Assembly (NCBI GenBank): GCA_002786065.1
Contig: NHNY01000001.1
Coordinates: 1,922,001 to 1,986,000 of the forward strand
DNA: 64,000 nt
Source of the DNA: Microcyclospora pomicola
Taxonomy: Eukaryota; Ascomycota; Dothideomycetes; Capnodiales
Direction: 5' to 3'
The first letter of the stretch is position 1; each line of letters begins with the position of its first letter. Below the pieces are notes generated by a model. It was not told the DNA's origin and searched no databases. It was given only the letters and a program-made list of their open reading frames with translations. Shown piece after piece: positions 29,961-41,687 of this stretch. The translations under genes and the position numbers were made by a program.

Positions 29961-30111
29961 ATCGCGTTCTTTGCCTGCTCAATTCTCACTGACATTCTTG
30001 CACACTTCACCACCGACCTTCCGACCATCGTTCAAGCACTCTCAAGACTTTTTCACTCCTGCTCCATTCTCGAGTCAGTACCTGGTCACATCACCCAGTC
30101 ACTCACTCAGC

Positions 30112-31589
30112 ATGTTGCAAAACCTCAAGTCCGTTGCCACGCTGGCGACGCTGTTCTCTTCAGCTCTTGCGTTTCCCCCTCAGCTTATGGAGGTTGAGAA
30201 ACGCTACGATGGGTTTTCGGACAACCTTGCAGTACGTCTCGGTACCTACAAAGCGCCTGGCCCCAACGACTCTCGTGGTCCTTGCCCAGCATTGAACACC
30301 ATCGCCAATCACGGACTCATCGCCCACAACGGCAAGAATCTCAATTCCACTCACATCACCGATGCTTTGTCGCGTGGCTTCGGTGTCGACTTCGACGGCA
30401 TTGCTACCGCTATACACAACTTTGAGGTTGTGTGTGAGTATATCAAAGGTACCACGTGTGGTACTCCTGCCAACGATGGAACGTTCATCCTTACCAACCT
30501 TACGTAAGTCTGCATCACCCTTCGGAGCCGATCATGAGCCATACTGACATATATAACTAGCATCCTGGGCGAGCCTCATGCTTTCGAACACGACCATTCA
30601 TTCTCCCGTCAAGACTACCACCAGAACTATGTACGTGTGATCGCGCGGTATCCCCCTCCACTCGAAGAACGTTTTGAGCTAACAAGTACTGTTTGCAGGC
30701 ACACGGAGCAATCACAGACAACATTTACTTCAACTCATCCGAATTCCAAAACAGCCTGAACGTGGTGAACGTGAGTCTGGCCCATGAACAGCTGAACTGA
30801 ATGCGCTGTGCTGACACTACTGTTTAGTACAAACCAAGCAACCCTCCCAAGAAGGCACTTGCCAACTACCAGAACTTCAACGAGATTCGCCTGCAGCGCG
30901 AAGCTCAACAGTACTCAGCCGACTTCCCCGGCTGGTTCAAACAGAACGTTCCTGTCCAGGAGTTTGAAGCGGGATTTATCTTTGGAGCAATGTTCGACCG
31001 TGACATGCAAGGAAACATGATCGGTAAAACGCCAATGGTCAGGCTAGACTGGTGGAACTTCTGGTTCTCAGAGGAGAGCTTCCCTACTCATCTTGGCTGG
31101 GTACCGGCATCGACCGAGGTGTTCAACAGCGTTTTCATCACTTCGGTGTCCAAGGCCATCCTGGCTGCTCCTGTAACATCGACACCCGCGTCGTTGTCCC
31201 CGGGCTCACTGTCGACGACCGCACCTCCTGCTGGAAACCTCCCAGAAGCCGACCCTTCGCCGACCTTTGCTCTGTTCCAAGGTACTGCGTACATCGCGCC
31301 GACCGCACCCTCCGCCATTCAATCGGAAGTGGCTCCAACCAAACGCGATGCCGCCGCAGCTCCTGCAATCACGTTCCCGTCCAGCATCTTGTCAGAGATC
31401 GCAAGCGAGGTGACTGCTGCTCCAAGCATCATCAGTTCTGCGTTGTCGCTCGTCGGCCCGCCACCAGCACAGTACAACCCTTACCAACAAAGCCTCGACG
31501 TCGAGAGCCTCCGTAACCAGATCGCTGCTGCGCAGTCTTATGAGTCGGCTGTCATCGCCAAGGTTACTTCGCTGCTGGGTCGTCACTGA
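30112..31589 (+). CDS. secreted heme-thiolate peroxidase (chloroperoxidase/unspecific peroxygenase family)
   Basis: A 431-residue secreted enzyme that uses peroxide to oxygenate or halogenate organic substrates. Four exons: 30112-30503, 30561-30630, 30699-30770 and 30828-31589, with introns GTAAGT...CTAG, GTACGT...TTGCAG and GTGAGT...TTTAG, all keeping frame. A signal peptide (MLQNLKSVATLATLFSSALA) and a Kex2-like KR (30-31) precede the heme motif GPCPALNTIANHG, where Cys58 is the axial thiolate. The acid-base and metal site E-H-D is at 140-142 (AFEHDHSFSRQDY). Later blocks NEIRLQREAQQYSADFPGWF and GAMFDRDMQGNMIGKTPMVR match the family. The C-terminal ~160 residues are Ala/Ser/Pro-rich, with a KRD motif that could be another processing site; this tail exceeds the catalytic core. 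Substrate unknown. Confidence 0.93.
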
Positions 31590-33327
31590 TCCCTTCCACT
31601 ATCTCTTCGGCAAAACCCTGTCATCATACGAGACAATCCATACAGAGTTTTCGCAACACATCACACTTACGATCGGGAGCTTGTCTTCCACTCTACGCAC
31701 GAGATATAGGCCAGGCAAGCTTTGACGTATCAATTGGCTATACTACGCAACAGGCGTCATTCGTACCAGTCTTTACCATACATGATGTAACACATTCATA
31801 TATTCGTTGCAAAATTACGCATCAAAGTAGAGCTTAAATCCCGCACTACCTTTCAGATGTTGCATCTCCTACCTGCAATGTGCCTGCCGACCGTACGGAG
31901 AGTGTAGTTGGTTGAATTCAAGGTCAGCTCGAGGTCCGTTCGTTTCTGCGTATGCACATTGAAATTAGCTCATGCAGACGTTGATCCGCGACCGTGCCAT
32001 GGATCGGCCCGGCGCGTAGCCGCATGAACTCTGTCTCTCCCTGATCAACACATCCTTCGGTTGCTTCGTGACCTCATATTTGCGCCAACAATGGTGTCTC
32101 AGGCGTCAATCTCCTGGCTTGAAAACGGACAAGAAACTCATGATGGTGAAGTATACCTCTTTGCTCCGTTTGACGGCTGAAGGCTGGAATGAGCTTTTCG
32201 GCCGCTGGCTGTACGCAAACCGCTTGTGTGGTGAAGCCAAGTGTGCATGTCTCGAAGAGAGATCTTCCCTGCGCAATAGTGCCTATAGCACGCTTATCTT
32301 GCACGGTGGTAGGCCCGAGTACTTTCGGCTTTGCGCCACCCATACATATGATCAATTACCTGCTCGAGCATAGCGGACCCTCGGACCTCCTGGTCATCCT
32401 GCACGCTCGACCTGCCAGAATGAGTAAATCCACACTGCTGCAGTCCAAGACGAAATCTGGTGATAGCGCGTCACGAACCATTGCTGTCGTCTCAACGCCC
32501 CTTCGTCGCTTGGTTCGGCAAGTGGTACTGCATAAGTGTTCGCAGTTTTCGACGTCATGTCGATCTTAAGACTTCCCCTCAATATGTTTCCAGGCTCCCC
32601 AATGGAGAAGAGGTCTGCTGGCATTGGTCGGCGACCAAACGCAGGACGACTTGAGTGTTTGCACAGCGAAGACTGATCAGCTACAGGTGAGCCATGACAT
32701 TGAGGGTATTGATTTGAGGATGGCGCGCTCCAAGTTGAGGTAGCAAAGCTTTCCAACTAAACCTGAACGATATATGCTCCGATGGAAGACACTGCGGCGT
32801 CTACGCAAACTAAGCCAAATCCGGAAAATACACAATAGATGCGTCGATCTCACCCTGTCATGAACCTTGCTGGAGTGGCTGGATACTGTACAGACTGGCA
32901 GTACTTTTCAACCGGGCCCTTGTTATGCACAGGGTTCATCCACCTTGACTGGATACGGGGATCGGAAGTTGAGACCACAAGTTCATCTCTCAACACCATT
33001 CAGACGGTACAGCACCAATCTTGCATTGCGCACTGACAGAACGGGATTCTCTATGGCATCATCAACAACAACGCTGCAAGCCCGGTTCATGAGAAGAGTC
33101 TGCATTGGACCCATTGAGTCAACCACCGCTGATCTTATGGTGATCCTAGATGTTCGATGATCATGATCATAGAGCGAGGTCAACATGAATACTGACTTCC
33201 ATCACCCTCTCTAACATCACAAATTCATTATTACATTCCGAGAAGCTTCACAACTCATCCCTTATACATATACAACCAATTCCGTTTTTTCACAATCATG
33301 TCATTTGAGCCCTGAGCCACCAGCATT
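31590..33327. other. 1.7-kb gene-poor region
   Basis: Short overlapping frames on both strands with no shared motif, so no gene is called. A 14-bp perfect palindrome lies at 33157-33170 (listed separately). A weak TATA-like TTATACATATAC stretch is at about 33262-33273, upstream of the HsbA-like gene. Confidence 0.4.
33157..33170. repeat. 14-bp palindrome ATGATCATGATCAT
   Basis: A perfect palindrome built of two GATC units, about 158 bp before the HsbA-like ATG. It may be a dimeric factor site; no assignment. Confidence 0.5.
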
Positions 33328-33972
33328 ATGCATTTCACCACCACCTTCGCAGTCGTGCTGGCATCAACAGCTTCCGTCTTTGCCGCACCTGCCATCGAGA
33401 AGCGAGCAATGTCCGCTGCTCAGATGGTCACCAACATCAACAAGATCACCCAGCTATCCATGCAGCTACAGCCCGTTGCATCAAGCATCGATACCGGCAC
33501 GTCGATCATCGCCAAGCGTCAGAGCAACCCATTTCAGCCCGTCATTGCCGGCTTCCAACACATCATCGAGGTCGCTCAAACAGACATCAGCGACATGGAA
33601 GGCACCCAGCCTTACGCGGACGCGGACGCCAAGAAAGTTTGCACTGCATTCAGCAGCGTAAGTTATGCCTGAGTTCTTGCATCCCAACCATGACACTAAC
33701 GCCGAATTTAGTTCGTCGTCGTTCACCAGGAACTGCTCAAAATTGTGATTGGCAAGTCTGGAATCCTTGAGGGCGTTTTCCTTGGACCTGTGGCTGCGGT
33801 ACTGCGCAGCCTTGAAAATGTGGTCGATACATTGGCATTCGGCATCATCGATGCTGTTCCAGTTTGCGAGGCCTCCGCAACGAAGAAGAAGGACTCCCTT
33901 GACGTTACCCTCGGCAAGGCCGTATGTGCCTACACTCCAGGAGGGAGCCTTGGTCTCGACTTGTTCTGCTAG
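33328..33972 (+). CDS. secreted HsbA-like / cell-wall galactomannoprotein-family protein
   Basis: A 196-residue secreted helical protein. Exon 1 is 33328-33657 and exon 2 is 33712-33972, joined over a 54-nt intron (GTAAGT...TTTAG). A signal peptide (MHFTTTFAVVLASTASVFAA) is followed by a Kex2-like KR at 25-26 (AIEKRAM). The body shows the amphipathic pattern of the hydrophobic-surface-binding protein A family: MVTNINKITQLSMQLQPVAS, the internal VIAGFQHIIEVAQTDISDME, and VVVHQELLKIVIGKSGILEG. In Aspergillus, HsbA adsorbs to hydrophobic surfaces and recruits cutinase; relatives (Mp1p) sit in the cell wall and bind fatty acids. Cysteines near the end (VPVCEAS, AVCAYTPG, LFC) may pair. Function here is by family resemblance. 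Confidence 0.85.
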
Positions 33973-36929
33973 ATACAAAGCCACGTATCTCACATAGCTG
34001 GAGGAAATATGTTCGGCACTGCGAAGAACCGCACAGCACAACTGTTGCAAGATAAGTGCAAGGACTATTAAAGCAGTCCAAGTGCCATGCTCAAGTATCC
34101 AATTCAGTCTCCACGGAGACCTTAGATATCATGAATGGATTCAAGATGTCATTTGATACGTCACACGTCATCCTGTAGTTCGAGCCAATGTTTTCATACA
34201 CTCCGTGTATCCGTTCTCGTTCACTTGTGGCAAGCAGATGCTCAATGCTCCCATCATCAATAAAGAACGCACTCTACAATAGAGCCATATCGTGTTCAAA
34301 TCGCGCGGTTTACATGCCATTGGAAAGTTAAGAATTCTGCCATAAACACATCCTGATCGAAAATCATCTGGTATGCAGTAGGTATACACATCATGTATTT
34401 ACGCCTCGAGGGGTCATATGTCCGAGGCAGATCTCCGTCGATATGGTCTTTGGAGTTTTTGGCACAACGAATCTCCATCGGATCTAATCGACCCGGAAAT
34501 CAGCGATTTTGATGCGATGTACTAGACCCCGGACACCTTCAGGATGCAGAATCGGGGAATCTCGAACAGACAGTTCAAGATACAGTATTGCTTCGATGGC
34601 GAGGTAGCCGAGTCTTGGGGAAGAATGTCATGTCCATGATATGAGCTATCACAGCAGATGCACGTCAGTGGTGGTACATCACGGCATCAACAAATTGACA
34701 TTGCTTTTAGTTGCTCTAGACCAGAACATGCCGTGACTGACCCATCTTCGCAAAGGTACATACGGCGGCTTCCGGCCTACACGATGCCAGTAGGCTCCAC
34801 AGACCTGTCGATGAGGATCGTGGAGGCCTCGAATACAGACATTGCATATGAAGCTCTGGCCTCAAACAGCGGGTCTTGCTTGCAGCCACGCGGAAACCGG
34901 ATCTCGACTTCATCAATGCTGGCAAGGTCTCTTCTGTAGGTATGCACAAGCATGATGCGTATACATGCGGAAACCTTCTCCAGGAGTCAATGTCGTCGCA
35001 GGTCGCACCTTCTAGCTGGGTTTTTCAGCCAACTAGCAAAGTCGCTGTGGAAGAGCAGTAATGAATATGTATAGCCTGTGATAGCGCGATACTACCACGT
35101 GAATCCCGCGCAGCACAGCTAGCCCGCTACTTCTCGATCATCTTGGTCCAGGTTTCTCAAACGTAGTCGGTGGCGACCCCTCCATGCACGTTGAAGTAAT
35201 AAGCCGTCGACTGGGGGCTGAAGCTCTACGTGGCAGGCCGCATTCTCCGCAGTTTCGATGTACTACGAACACAGATCAACCGTCCCGAGTTCAAAGCATT
35301 TCAACGAGGAACCACTTCGCATCATAATTCTCGCTGCTTGAATCGCTCGCTGAGGCAGCCCTCGTCTGTGTTTCGGTGGTTCGCCGAGCTGCGAATCAAG
35401 TCACACCGTGACTTCGGGGCATGACTCCTTCCCGTTCGTAGCTCCGGCAGATGGAGCCTCGCCGGGCAGAGACGAAATCATCGACCCGGGCCCACTATCC
35501 TGCATATTACGATGCTAGATCTGAGATTGATCTGGTGAAGATGCGTGGGCCGATGGCGCCAGAGCTGCAGTAACGTGCGGGGACATTTCCAAAGGCCCTG
35601 GACTGGGCAGAAGAGCTATGGCCGGAATTCGATGGCACGTAACGGACAACCAGTCTCCAGCATCTCTCATGCATCATGGAGACATCAATGGCCAACGCAC
35701 CCTCGACATCTGCAACCCTTCTGGTAGATTTTGATATAGACATGGAACCATATCAACAGGTTCCGTGCCGATGTAGCAGGCGGGCTTCAACCTTACATGG
35801 ATACTCGCGTTTGAAGTCTTGCCACATAACGCCGGATTGCCTACCATGTCTATCACTCATGGGACGGCCTGGAGGGTGAGTATGGAGTACGGTAGCAACA
35901 AGAACACGGCCCGTGCAGTCGATCTAGGCGGATAAGGATCCCAAATATCTACCTCAAATGATGAGTACCTTAGGGGAGACAGATATACATGTCTGATTAT
36001 TGCCATGTTTAGCTCCGGGGCTCCCGTTCCGCTAAACTTCATGTCAACTCCTCATTGCTATTTGAACTTCGAGGCAGTTCTCCTGATCTCACGCTATGCA
36101 TTCTGTATCCAGAGGAAAATACCTTCACTCCACCACAGGGGAGCGGCATATGTGTCTCACCCAAAGGTAGTAACGACGGACGGCTCATCCACCCCATGAC
36201 TGTGCGCCTCCTGCATAGAAAGCTCATGGTGGGGCGATCGAGGCCGTGTTATACATGTATCTATCCTGAATGCTGATGATGATCATGCTGTGACGGCTCA
36301 AAGACCAGGGCCCCTGCGGTCTAGCTTGATCCCATGAGGACATGATTCAATCTGGCCGATATCACCACGAGGCAAAGACGCAAGGACTGAATTGACACCG
36401 CTACCGGATGCCTTGTGAATGCGGTACATGCTGGAGCGCTGCCTTTGGCGAGAGGGCTTCTACAGTGTCAGATTTTGGAAGCAGCAAATCTTTGTTGGGA
36501 TATACCATTCGTGGTTCGAGAACGCCACTGACAAGTGGCAGCAACTCAGATGGGCGAATCGTGCCAGAGTCCTCTTGGCTGCGCATACCTCCCTGCACAG
36601 TACAGCGGTTGAGCCTTGGAGATCGGCTTCGAGCTATGACCCAAATGGCCCTGTGGAGTGCATTGACTACATTGAGAGCCTCAAGCATGCATGTCAATGA
36701 TGCACCGTAGTGGCGTGATCGAACAACCCTCGAGGCCTAGTTCCACTTTATACAGAGCTTCCTGGGAGCCCTGCCAAAGTGTGAGCTCGTCCCCATGATC
36801 CTCGGCCAGATACAAAACCCACGTTTATCCTCTTGCTAATTGCTTCCAACTTCAATCCTGAGCTCAACATCTCAGTTCTTTACTTCACATCCCATCACTA
36901 GTCTCCAATACACCACCATAAATACCAAC
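33973..36929. other. 3-kb gene-poor region
   Basis: The longest stretch without a called gene. Frames are short and overlap on several phases. One plus-strand frame (36419-36700) has a protein-like aromatic composition (start RYMLERCLWREGFYSVRFWK) but no recognised family and no convincing exon partners; it could be a gene relic. Two TGACG/CGTCA-like words are near 34155-34172. No transposon domain or terminal repeat was seen. Confidence 0.4.
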
Positions 36930-37804
36930 ATGTGGACCAAAATCTCGCTCATCGCCTGCCTGATGGCGTCTTTCGCGGTTGCACGACCTCGAAAGATGGG
37001 TGAGGGTAAGTTGACGGCTCTCCTATCGAGCGATGCATTGTTTCATGTATCCTCGTCCGCTGGGACTTATGCTAACATGAACATGTAGGTGACACCCTGT
37101 CACAAAAGTCTCGTGTCACGGCTTTCGTAATCGACGAGGAAGGCAACCCATCGGTTCAGTGCTGGGAAATCACCAGCATTGTGGACAGCCTACAGATGAA
37201 GCGGAAGGACGGCTCCATGGGGACAGCCCAAAAGATGTCTATTGCCTCCGGCGGCGACCTCGAAGGTGTCGACATTCTCACGTGGCCAAGTGTCTCGTCA
37301 ATCTGGCCACCACAGTCAGACAGCGATGTTCATGCCAAATATTCCGACCTGTCCAACACGTTCAAGTACGTTGTCAATGCTGTCGTGCTGAGTCCAACTA
37401 CCATTTTCTAACAATGATTGTACTGTAGTCTGTTCAACGTGCAAGGCGGATTGATCAACTTCAACTTCTACGTCGCTCGCTTTGGCGCCGCCACGGCTAA
37501 AGATGATGTTGAAACCCACATCTTTAGCTTGGAAAATGGCGACGATTGGTTCTATTTCGAAGACGCCTCTGATGCCTCTCTGTTTTCCACCAGAAACGAT
37601 GCCCCCTTCGCAATCAGCACGATTTCCGCTACTGAGACCGAGGTGCTTCGGTTGAGATACCAGAGCCGACCGACGCATAAAGTGATCCATAAGGGAGCAT
37701 GCAAGTTTACTGGTATCGAGACCCCGGACGACACCTCCGTTGCCGGATCTCGCGACGCTCGCCACAACCCTCTCACGGTCCAGGTCAACATTGAGGATCT
37801 TTGA
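36930..37804 (+). CDS. small secreted protein, unknown family (effector-like candidate)
   Basis: A 242-residue secreted protein from three exons: 36930-37005, 37089-37365 and 37429-37804. The introns are GTAAGT...TGTAG (83 nt) and GTACGT...TGTAG (63 nt), and both junctions keep frame. The signal peptide is MWTKISLIACLMASFAVA. The mature part begins RPRKMGEGDTLSQKSRVTAF and alternates short beta-like stretches (VTAFVIDEEGNPSVQCWEIT, GGLINFNFYVARFG, HIFSLENGDDWFYFED), suggesting a beta-rich fold, perhaps cupin-like. This is a guess from the pattern of strands. It has only two clear cysteines, so it is not a cysteine-rich effector. No family was recognised. It lies in the gene-poor secreted-protein island. 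Confidence 0.75.
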
Positions 37805-38745
37805 ACGGTGACCAGTGGTGGACACCCGGCAGGATGAGCTACAGTGTGCGGAGTTGCATCCGTGAAGTGCCGAAAGAGGAGCGCAGACGAGAGATGGCGA
37901 TGTGCAGGTATATATGACCGCAGGGATTGACGCTTCAGGTAACACTTTCATTGAGCTTCTACCGTGTGGTTTATATCAGCATGTACTACGAGTCCTTGCT
38001 TGATGAACATAGTCCCATCTCATGACCATTCGTAATTGCCATACTTGGCGATCTACGATTCCCTACATAATACGATCTTGAGAGCTTAAACGCTCATGTA
38101 CGCTGTTGACTTATGCACAATGATTGCATACCCTGGCTCTATGATCATGACATATAGCTCGTCTCCACTATACTCGTCCGCTCAATGCGTCCAATGCCGC
38201 ATGCGCATGCCGTCCATGTACAGCTCTTTCCTAGACAGGCTGCTTCCCTTTCTGTTCTGCCAGACATGCCGAGCACAAATCGATGAACAACAGCATGCCC
38301 GACCGCTTGAGTTCTAGAACGTGACGCCCCGGAAGATGATGATGATGGGCATGGGACCCAAGACTCTGGAAGTCGAAGTCTCACAGAAAGCCACACGCAG
38401 CATATAGATAGCCGCAAGATCTGGATCTGTTCGAAGACAGCGGCAACATGAATCGAAGGGCATTTGTGAACTGAGTAAAACTAGAGCTTGTCGAAACAGG
38501 TCCCATACTATGTGGGTTTTGGCCAAATCTCCTGGAAAAGATTGGACAGAGCCATACATTGCGCAATGAATGGATCTTTCGTTCCCCAAATGTCCACTTC
38601 GAGCAAGACCTGCTTGAGATGATCATGGGAACGTTAGTTGGCAAACAGTCACCTTACGCCCACGTAGCTCAGTACACAAGGAAATAAAAGCGAGTCAAGA
38701 TCCCAATGCCCAGAGCCAGAATGCAATCTTCGCAGGCGACCAGCG
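37805..38745. other. intergenic between convergent genes
   Basis: 940 bp with no supported gene. It holds the 3' flanks of the small secreted protein gene and of the leftward gene at 38746. A few GATGATG words near 38335 are the only repetition seen. Confidence 0.45.
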
Positions 38746-39579
38746 CTATCCCCGGCCTTCATCGTCCTGCACTTCATCAGTCAATTCCCTCGGCACGACC
38801 TCATTCACCTCCCATTCACGCTCAAACGCCGCGACCTCCTCGTCCTCATCCTCTTCACACAACGGCCTCGACGATCTGAACAACGCGGCGTCCGTGAAGT
38901 CGCGCTCCTTCACCGACCCGTTGCGCCTGACCTTCAGCTCGATCAGCTCATACGCCAGAATGAACGGCCGCGTCGGCGTGCCCGCCTGCGTCGACGCAGC
39001 GCTATGGCTATGCTCGACCTCCGGGCCGACGTTGACCGGCACGCCGACCGAGGTGGCATCGACGCTGAGGTCGGCGGCGCCGCCGGTCTGGCGCTTGCTC
39101 GTAACGCGGATCTCCGCGCCCGTCGCGATCATCAGCCCGACGACCATGTACAGCGGCGGGGCGAGGAGCTTGCGGGCGAGTGCACTGACAGCGTCGTCCT
39201 TGACCGTCGTGGCGAGGTACTTGCTGTCGGGCATGAACTTGATGGCGCGGACGCTGGCGCAGCGGATGGTCAGGCCGAGGGCGCGGGATGCGTCGCCGGA
39301 GACGCCGCCGCCAATGCCGGTGAAGATGGACAGGTCCGCGTGAAGGCCCAGTTTGGATGAGGTTTCTTTCTCGCTGCTCCAGCTCCAGGGCGTGTAGGTC
39401 TGCTCGTCGATGTCTGCAGGGCTGATCGCTAGACGGGTGCCTTTGTTGAGCGGCCGCCGCGGATCGGGCTGCTTGGAGCCATGTTTCGAGGCCGTTAGGA
39501 CCGTGCCTAGCTGGACGTCTCGGTCGGGCAGGTAGCTGAAATTGGGCAACAAAGTGAATGTCGGCTGCAGGACTTGCAT
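38746..39579 (-). CDS. conserved fungal protein with weak gasdermin-like features
   Basis: A 277-residue, single-exon protein. I start it at the ATG at 39579 (MQVLQPTFTLLPNFSYLPDR); the frame continues upstream only to a TTG. It begins with a typical fungal-protein opening of the form NFSYLPDRDVQLGTVLT and continues with RPLNKGTRLAISPAD and a Gly-rich stretch (GIGGGVSGDASRALGLTIRC). The central block LYMVVGLMIATGAEIRVTSK and the later RPFILAYELIELKVRR recall, in order and spacing, the LYVVMEVV and VLAFRVRQL blocks of the gasdermin N-terminal domain. Fungal gasdermin-like proteins mediate cell death in allorecognition. That link is my inference from short motifs and needs structure comparison. 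The tail is acidic (CEEDEDEEVAAFEREWEV). No neighbouring protease or NLR gene is seen. Confidence 0.5.
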   Translation of the reverse strand: MQVLQPTFTLLPNFSYLPDRDVQLGTVLTASKHGSKQPDPRRPLNKGTRLAISPADIDEQTYTPWSWSSEKETSSKLGLHADLSIFTGIGGGVSGDASRALGLTIRCASVRAIKFMPDSKYLATTVKDDAVSALARKLLAPPLYMVVGLMIATGAEIRVTSKRQTGGAADLSVDATSVGVPVNVGPEVEHSHSAASTQAGTPTRPFILAYELIELKVRRNGSVKERDFTDAALFRSSRPLCEEDEDEEVAAFEREWEVNEVVPRELTDEVQDDEGRG

Positions 39580-40004
39580 CTTTGGTCGTGGGGCTGGAGA
39601 TACAGCTTGACAATTGACCGCTTGAAGCTCCAAATCGATAGGGTTCGGACTCGCGTTCGCGTTTACCGTCTTTTGGGCTCCGTTCTCACATCAACTTCAT
39701 TTTGGTGTCAGCACATCTTGCCTGGATCTAGAGAGTCTCCGATACCATGGGCTACGTTCCTAAGATACTAGAGACTGGACATAGCAAAAGTCATGTCCAC
39801 ATACTAGAATGCGCAAAGTCGCCATAGCAGCACTCGAGAAGCGAATCCACACCACCCGAACACGCTGCAAGCAAAGAGGGGAATCGGTCGGTGAGTATAA
39901 CATGCCATGTAAGTATACATCCATTGAGCAAAGCTACGCAATGTCTATGAGTGAGTAGAACTACATCAACTGTCTTAATTCGTACATATCCCGGCTCTGC
40001 CACC
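39580..40004. other. intergenic: promoter side of the 38746-39579 gene and P450 3' flank
   Basis: 425 bp; no gene or notable motif seen. Confidence 0.45.
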
Positions 40005-41687
40005 TCACTGTCCCCGTGGGGTCAGCGACACCTTCGCACCGTTCAGACTCGTACATGTTAAGGCAAGCAGTTCGGACCAGGGCTTGGAGTCCCGGCTCTG
40101 GATGCCATCGAAAGCCTGGCATAGGCGGATGGTCGTATAGCTTGCTTCGGTGATGGCGAATTCTGCAAGATATATGTTAGCATATCGTTCTCGTGAACAC
40201 AATACCGTAAAGTGGGAGTTTGCAGAACTTACGTTGTCCCAAGCAGATACGCGCACCGCCGTTGAAGGGCAGGTATTCCCACCCAGGTCGCAGACCTTTC
40301 TTACCAGTCGCAGGGTCGTCGAGCCAACGCTCGGGCCTGAAGTCATCGGCATCTGCGCCGTAGAAGTCCTTGCGGCGGTGCATGGTGAAGACGCTCCATG
40401 CGACGAGGCCGCCCTTGGGGATGAACAGCGGTGCCATACCGTCAGGCCCACCTCCGAGGGGAAGGGTGGTGTCTTCTTGCGCTTGACGGGCGTTCCCTGG
40501 AACCACCGGGTGCAGGCGAAGAGACTCGTTGATCAACGCGCGCACGTACTTGAGTTCCTTGATCTGCTCGAAAGTGGGTGCTTGGCCATTGAGGGTTGTG
40601 ATCTCGGCTTGCAGCTTCTCCCACAAGTCGGGTCGGTTGGACAAGGTGTGCCAGAGATTGCTCAACAAGGACGCTGTAGTGTCTCGCCCAGCCAAGAGGA
40701 TGTTGAGAAGTTCACTTCTGATGCGGATGGGGTCCGGGGTCTGGGTGACAAGCTCATCGATGAAGTAATATCTCGCGTTCTTCTCATCGCGAGCCTTTGC
40801 CGCCATCAACTCGTCACGCTTCTTCAAGCCCAGCTCCACGTAATGATCCACGAAGTCATGCACAAATGTGGCATCCTTGGCAAACTGCTTGTAACTCGGG
40901 AAGAACCTCGCGATGTTGCCAAAACGCACCAGATTGCTGATGGCTTCTTGACTGCGGGAGAAAGCGAGTGCGAAGCCCTCGCCGCTACCATTACTCAGTG
41001 ACTCTGTCGACTCGCCGAACAGGAACTCCGTCGCCGAGTCCATCGTCAGGCGGAAGAACAGGTCAGATAGATCCACAGTCGAGCCATCTGTCGGCACCTG
41101 CGCGATGAAGCGTGCGACATGTCGTTCGAAAGTGGCCAAGTCTGCGACCTGCGATTTGGCGAAATTCGGTCGAAGCATCTCACGCGAGTGCGCCCAGCCA
41201 GCACCATCAAGCGTGAAGATTCCTAAACCACTTCATCAATATCACACTCAAAGACAGCACCCAAGCTAGCAAATCACTCACCATCCCCCAACAACGGACC
41301 AAAGCAAACCTTCCTGCGCGTCGGGAACCCCCACTTCTTGAACTCGGTCGCCTGGATGGTCTTGAGGTTCTCCGGCTCGATGGTGACCCAGACATGCGTG
41401 CCGAGCGTCACGAGCTGGAAGGTGTTGGTCTTCATGCGCTGGAAGCGGCGCATGCCCATCTCCAGCATGCGGTGCTCCTTGACGGCGCCCAGCGTCTGCC
41501 GGAACGCCTCCCAGCCGATGATGCTCTCGCGCTGCGGCCACCATGGCGCCTCCAGCGTGCCCTTTTGCCGCTGGATGCTCCGCCGTCGCTGGCGGAGCGC
41601 GAGCTGTGTGTAGGCTACGTAGGCTACGTAGGCGACAGCTAAACCGAGCGCGAGCTTCACGCCCGCGGGCAGGGTGGCGAGATCCAT
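40005..41687 (-). CDS. cytochrome P450, CYP52-like
   Basis: A membrane-anchored monooxygenase of about 517 residues. Three exons: 41282-41687, 40233-41222 and 40005-40162. The introns (41223-41281, GTGAGT...TTTAG; 40163-40232, GTAAGT...TTGCAG) restore LLGDGIFTLDG and [20 protein letters not shown]. The N-terminal anchor is ALGLAVAYVAYVAYTQLAL. The I-helix oxygen motif is LLAGRDTTASLLS, the K-helix ExxR is ESLRLHP, the PERF-type motif is DFRPERW, and the heme ligand Cys (about 462) is in [11 protein letters not shown]. CYP52-type enzymes hydroxylate n-alkanes and fatty acids at the terminal carbon. The GIFTLDG block before the C helix and overall length fit that group, but the substrate is inferred. 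Confidence 0.93.

Larger units (their letters stand above)
27688..30111. other. 2.4-kb gene-poor region
   Basis: No gene is supported. The longest clean frame (plus strand, 28910-29326) has no recognisable motif. A leftward frame from the ATG at 28591 to 28313 (starting MSRKPSGSLGAIKDLFAKLQ) is followed by a GTGAGT donor-like word and might be a small orphan gene; evidence is thin. A (CCAT)4 tract is at 28845-28860. A TATAAGT at 29954-29960 belongs to the peroxygenase promoter. Confidence 0.4.

Noticed and set aside
36419-36700. Plus-strand frame rich in Trp, Tyr and Arg
   Set aside because: Looks protein-like but has no family, no clear start and no partner exons; kept only as a remark on the intergenic region.
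33973-36929. Transposon or virus-like remnant in the longest gene-free stretch
   Set aside because: No transposase, reverse-transcriptase or integrase motif and no terminal repeats were seen.
38650-38680. TAGCTCAG word resembling a tRNA D-arm
   Set aside because: No acceptor stem, anticodon arm or T-arm could be laid out around it.
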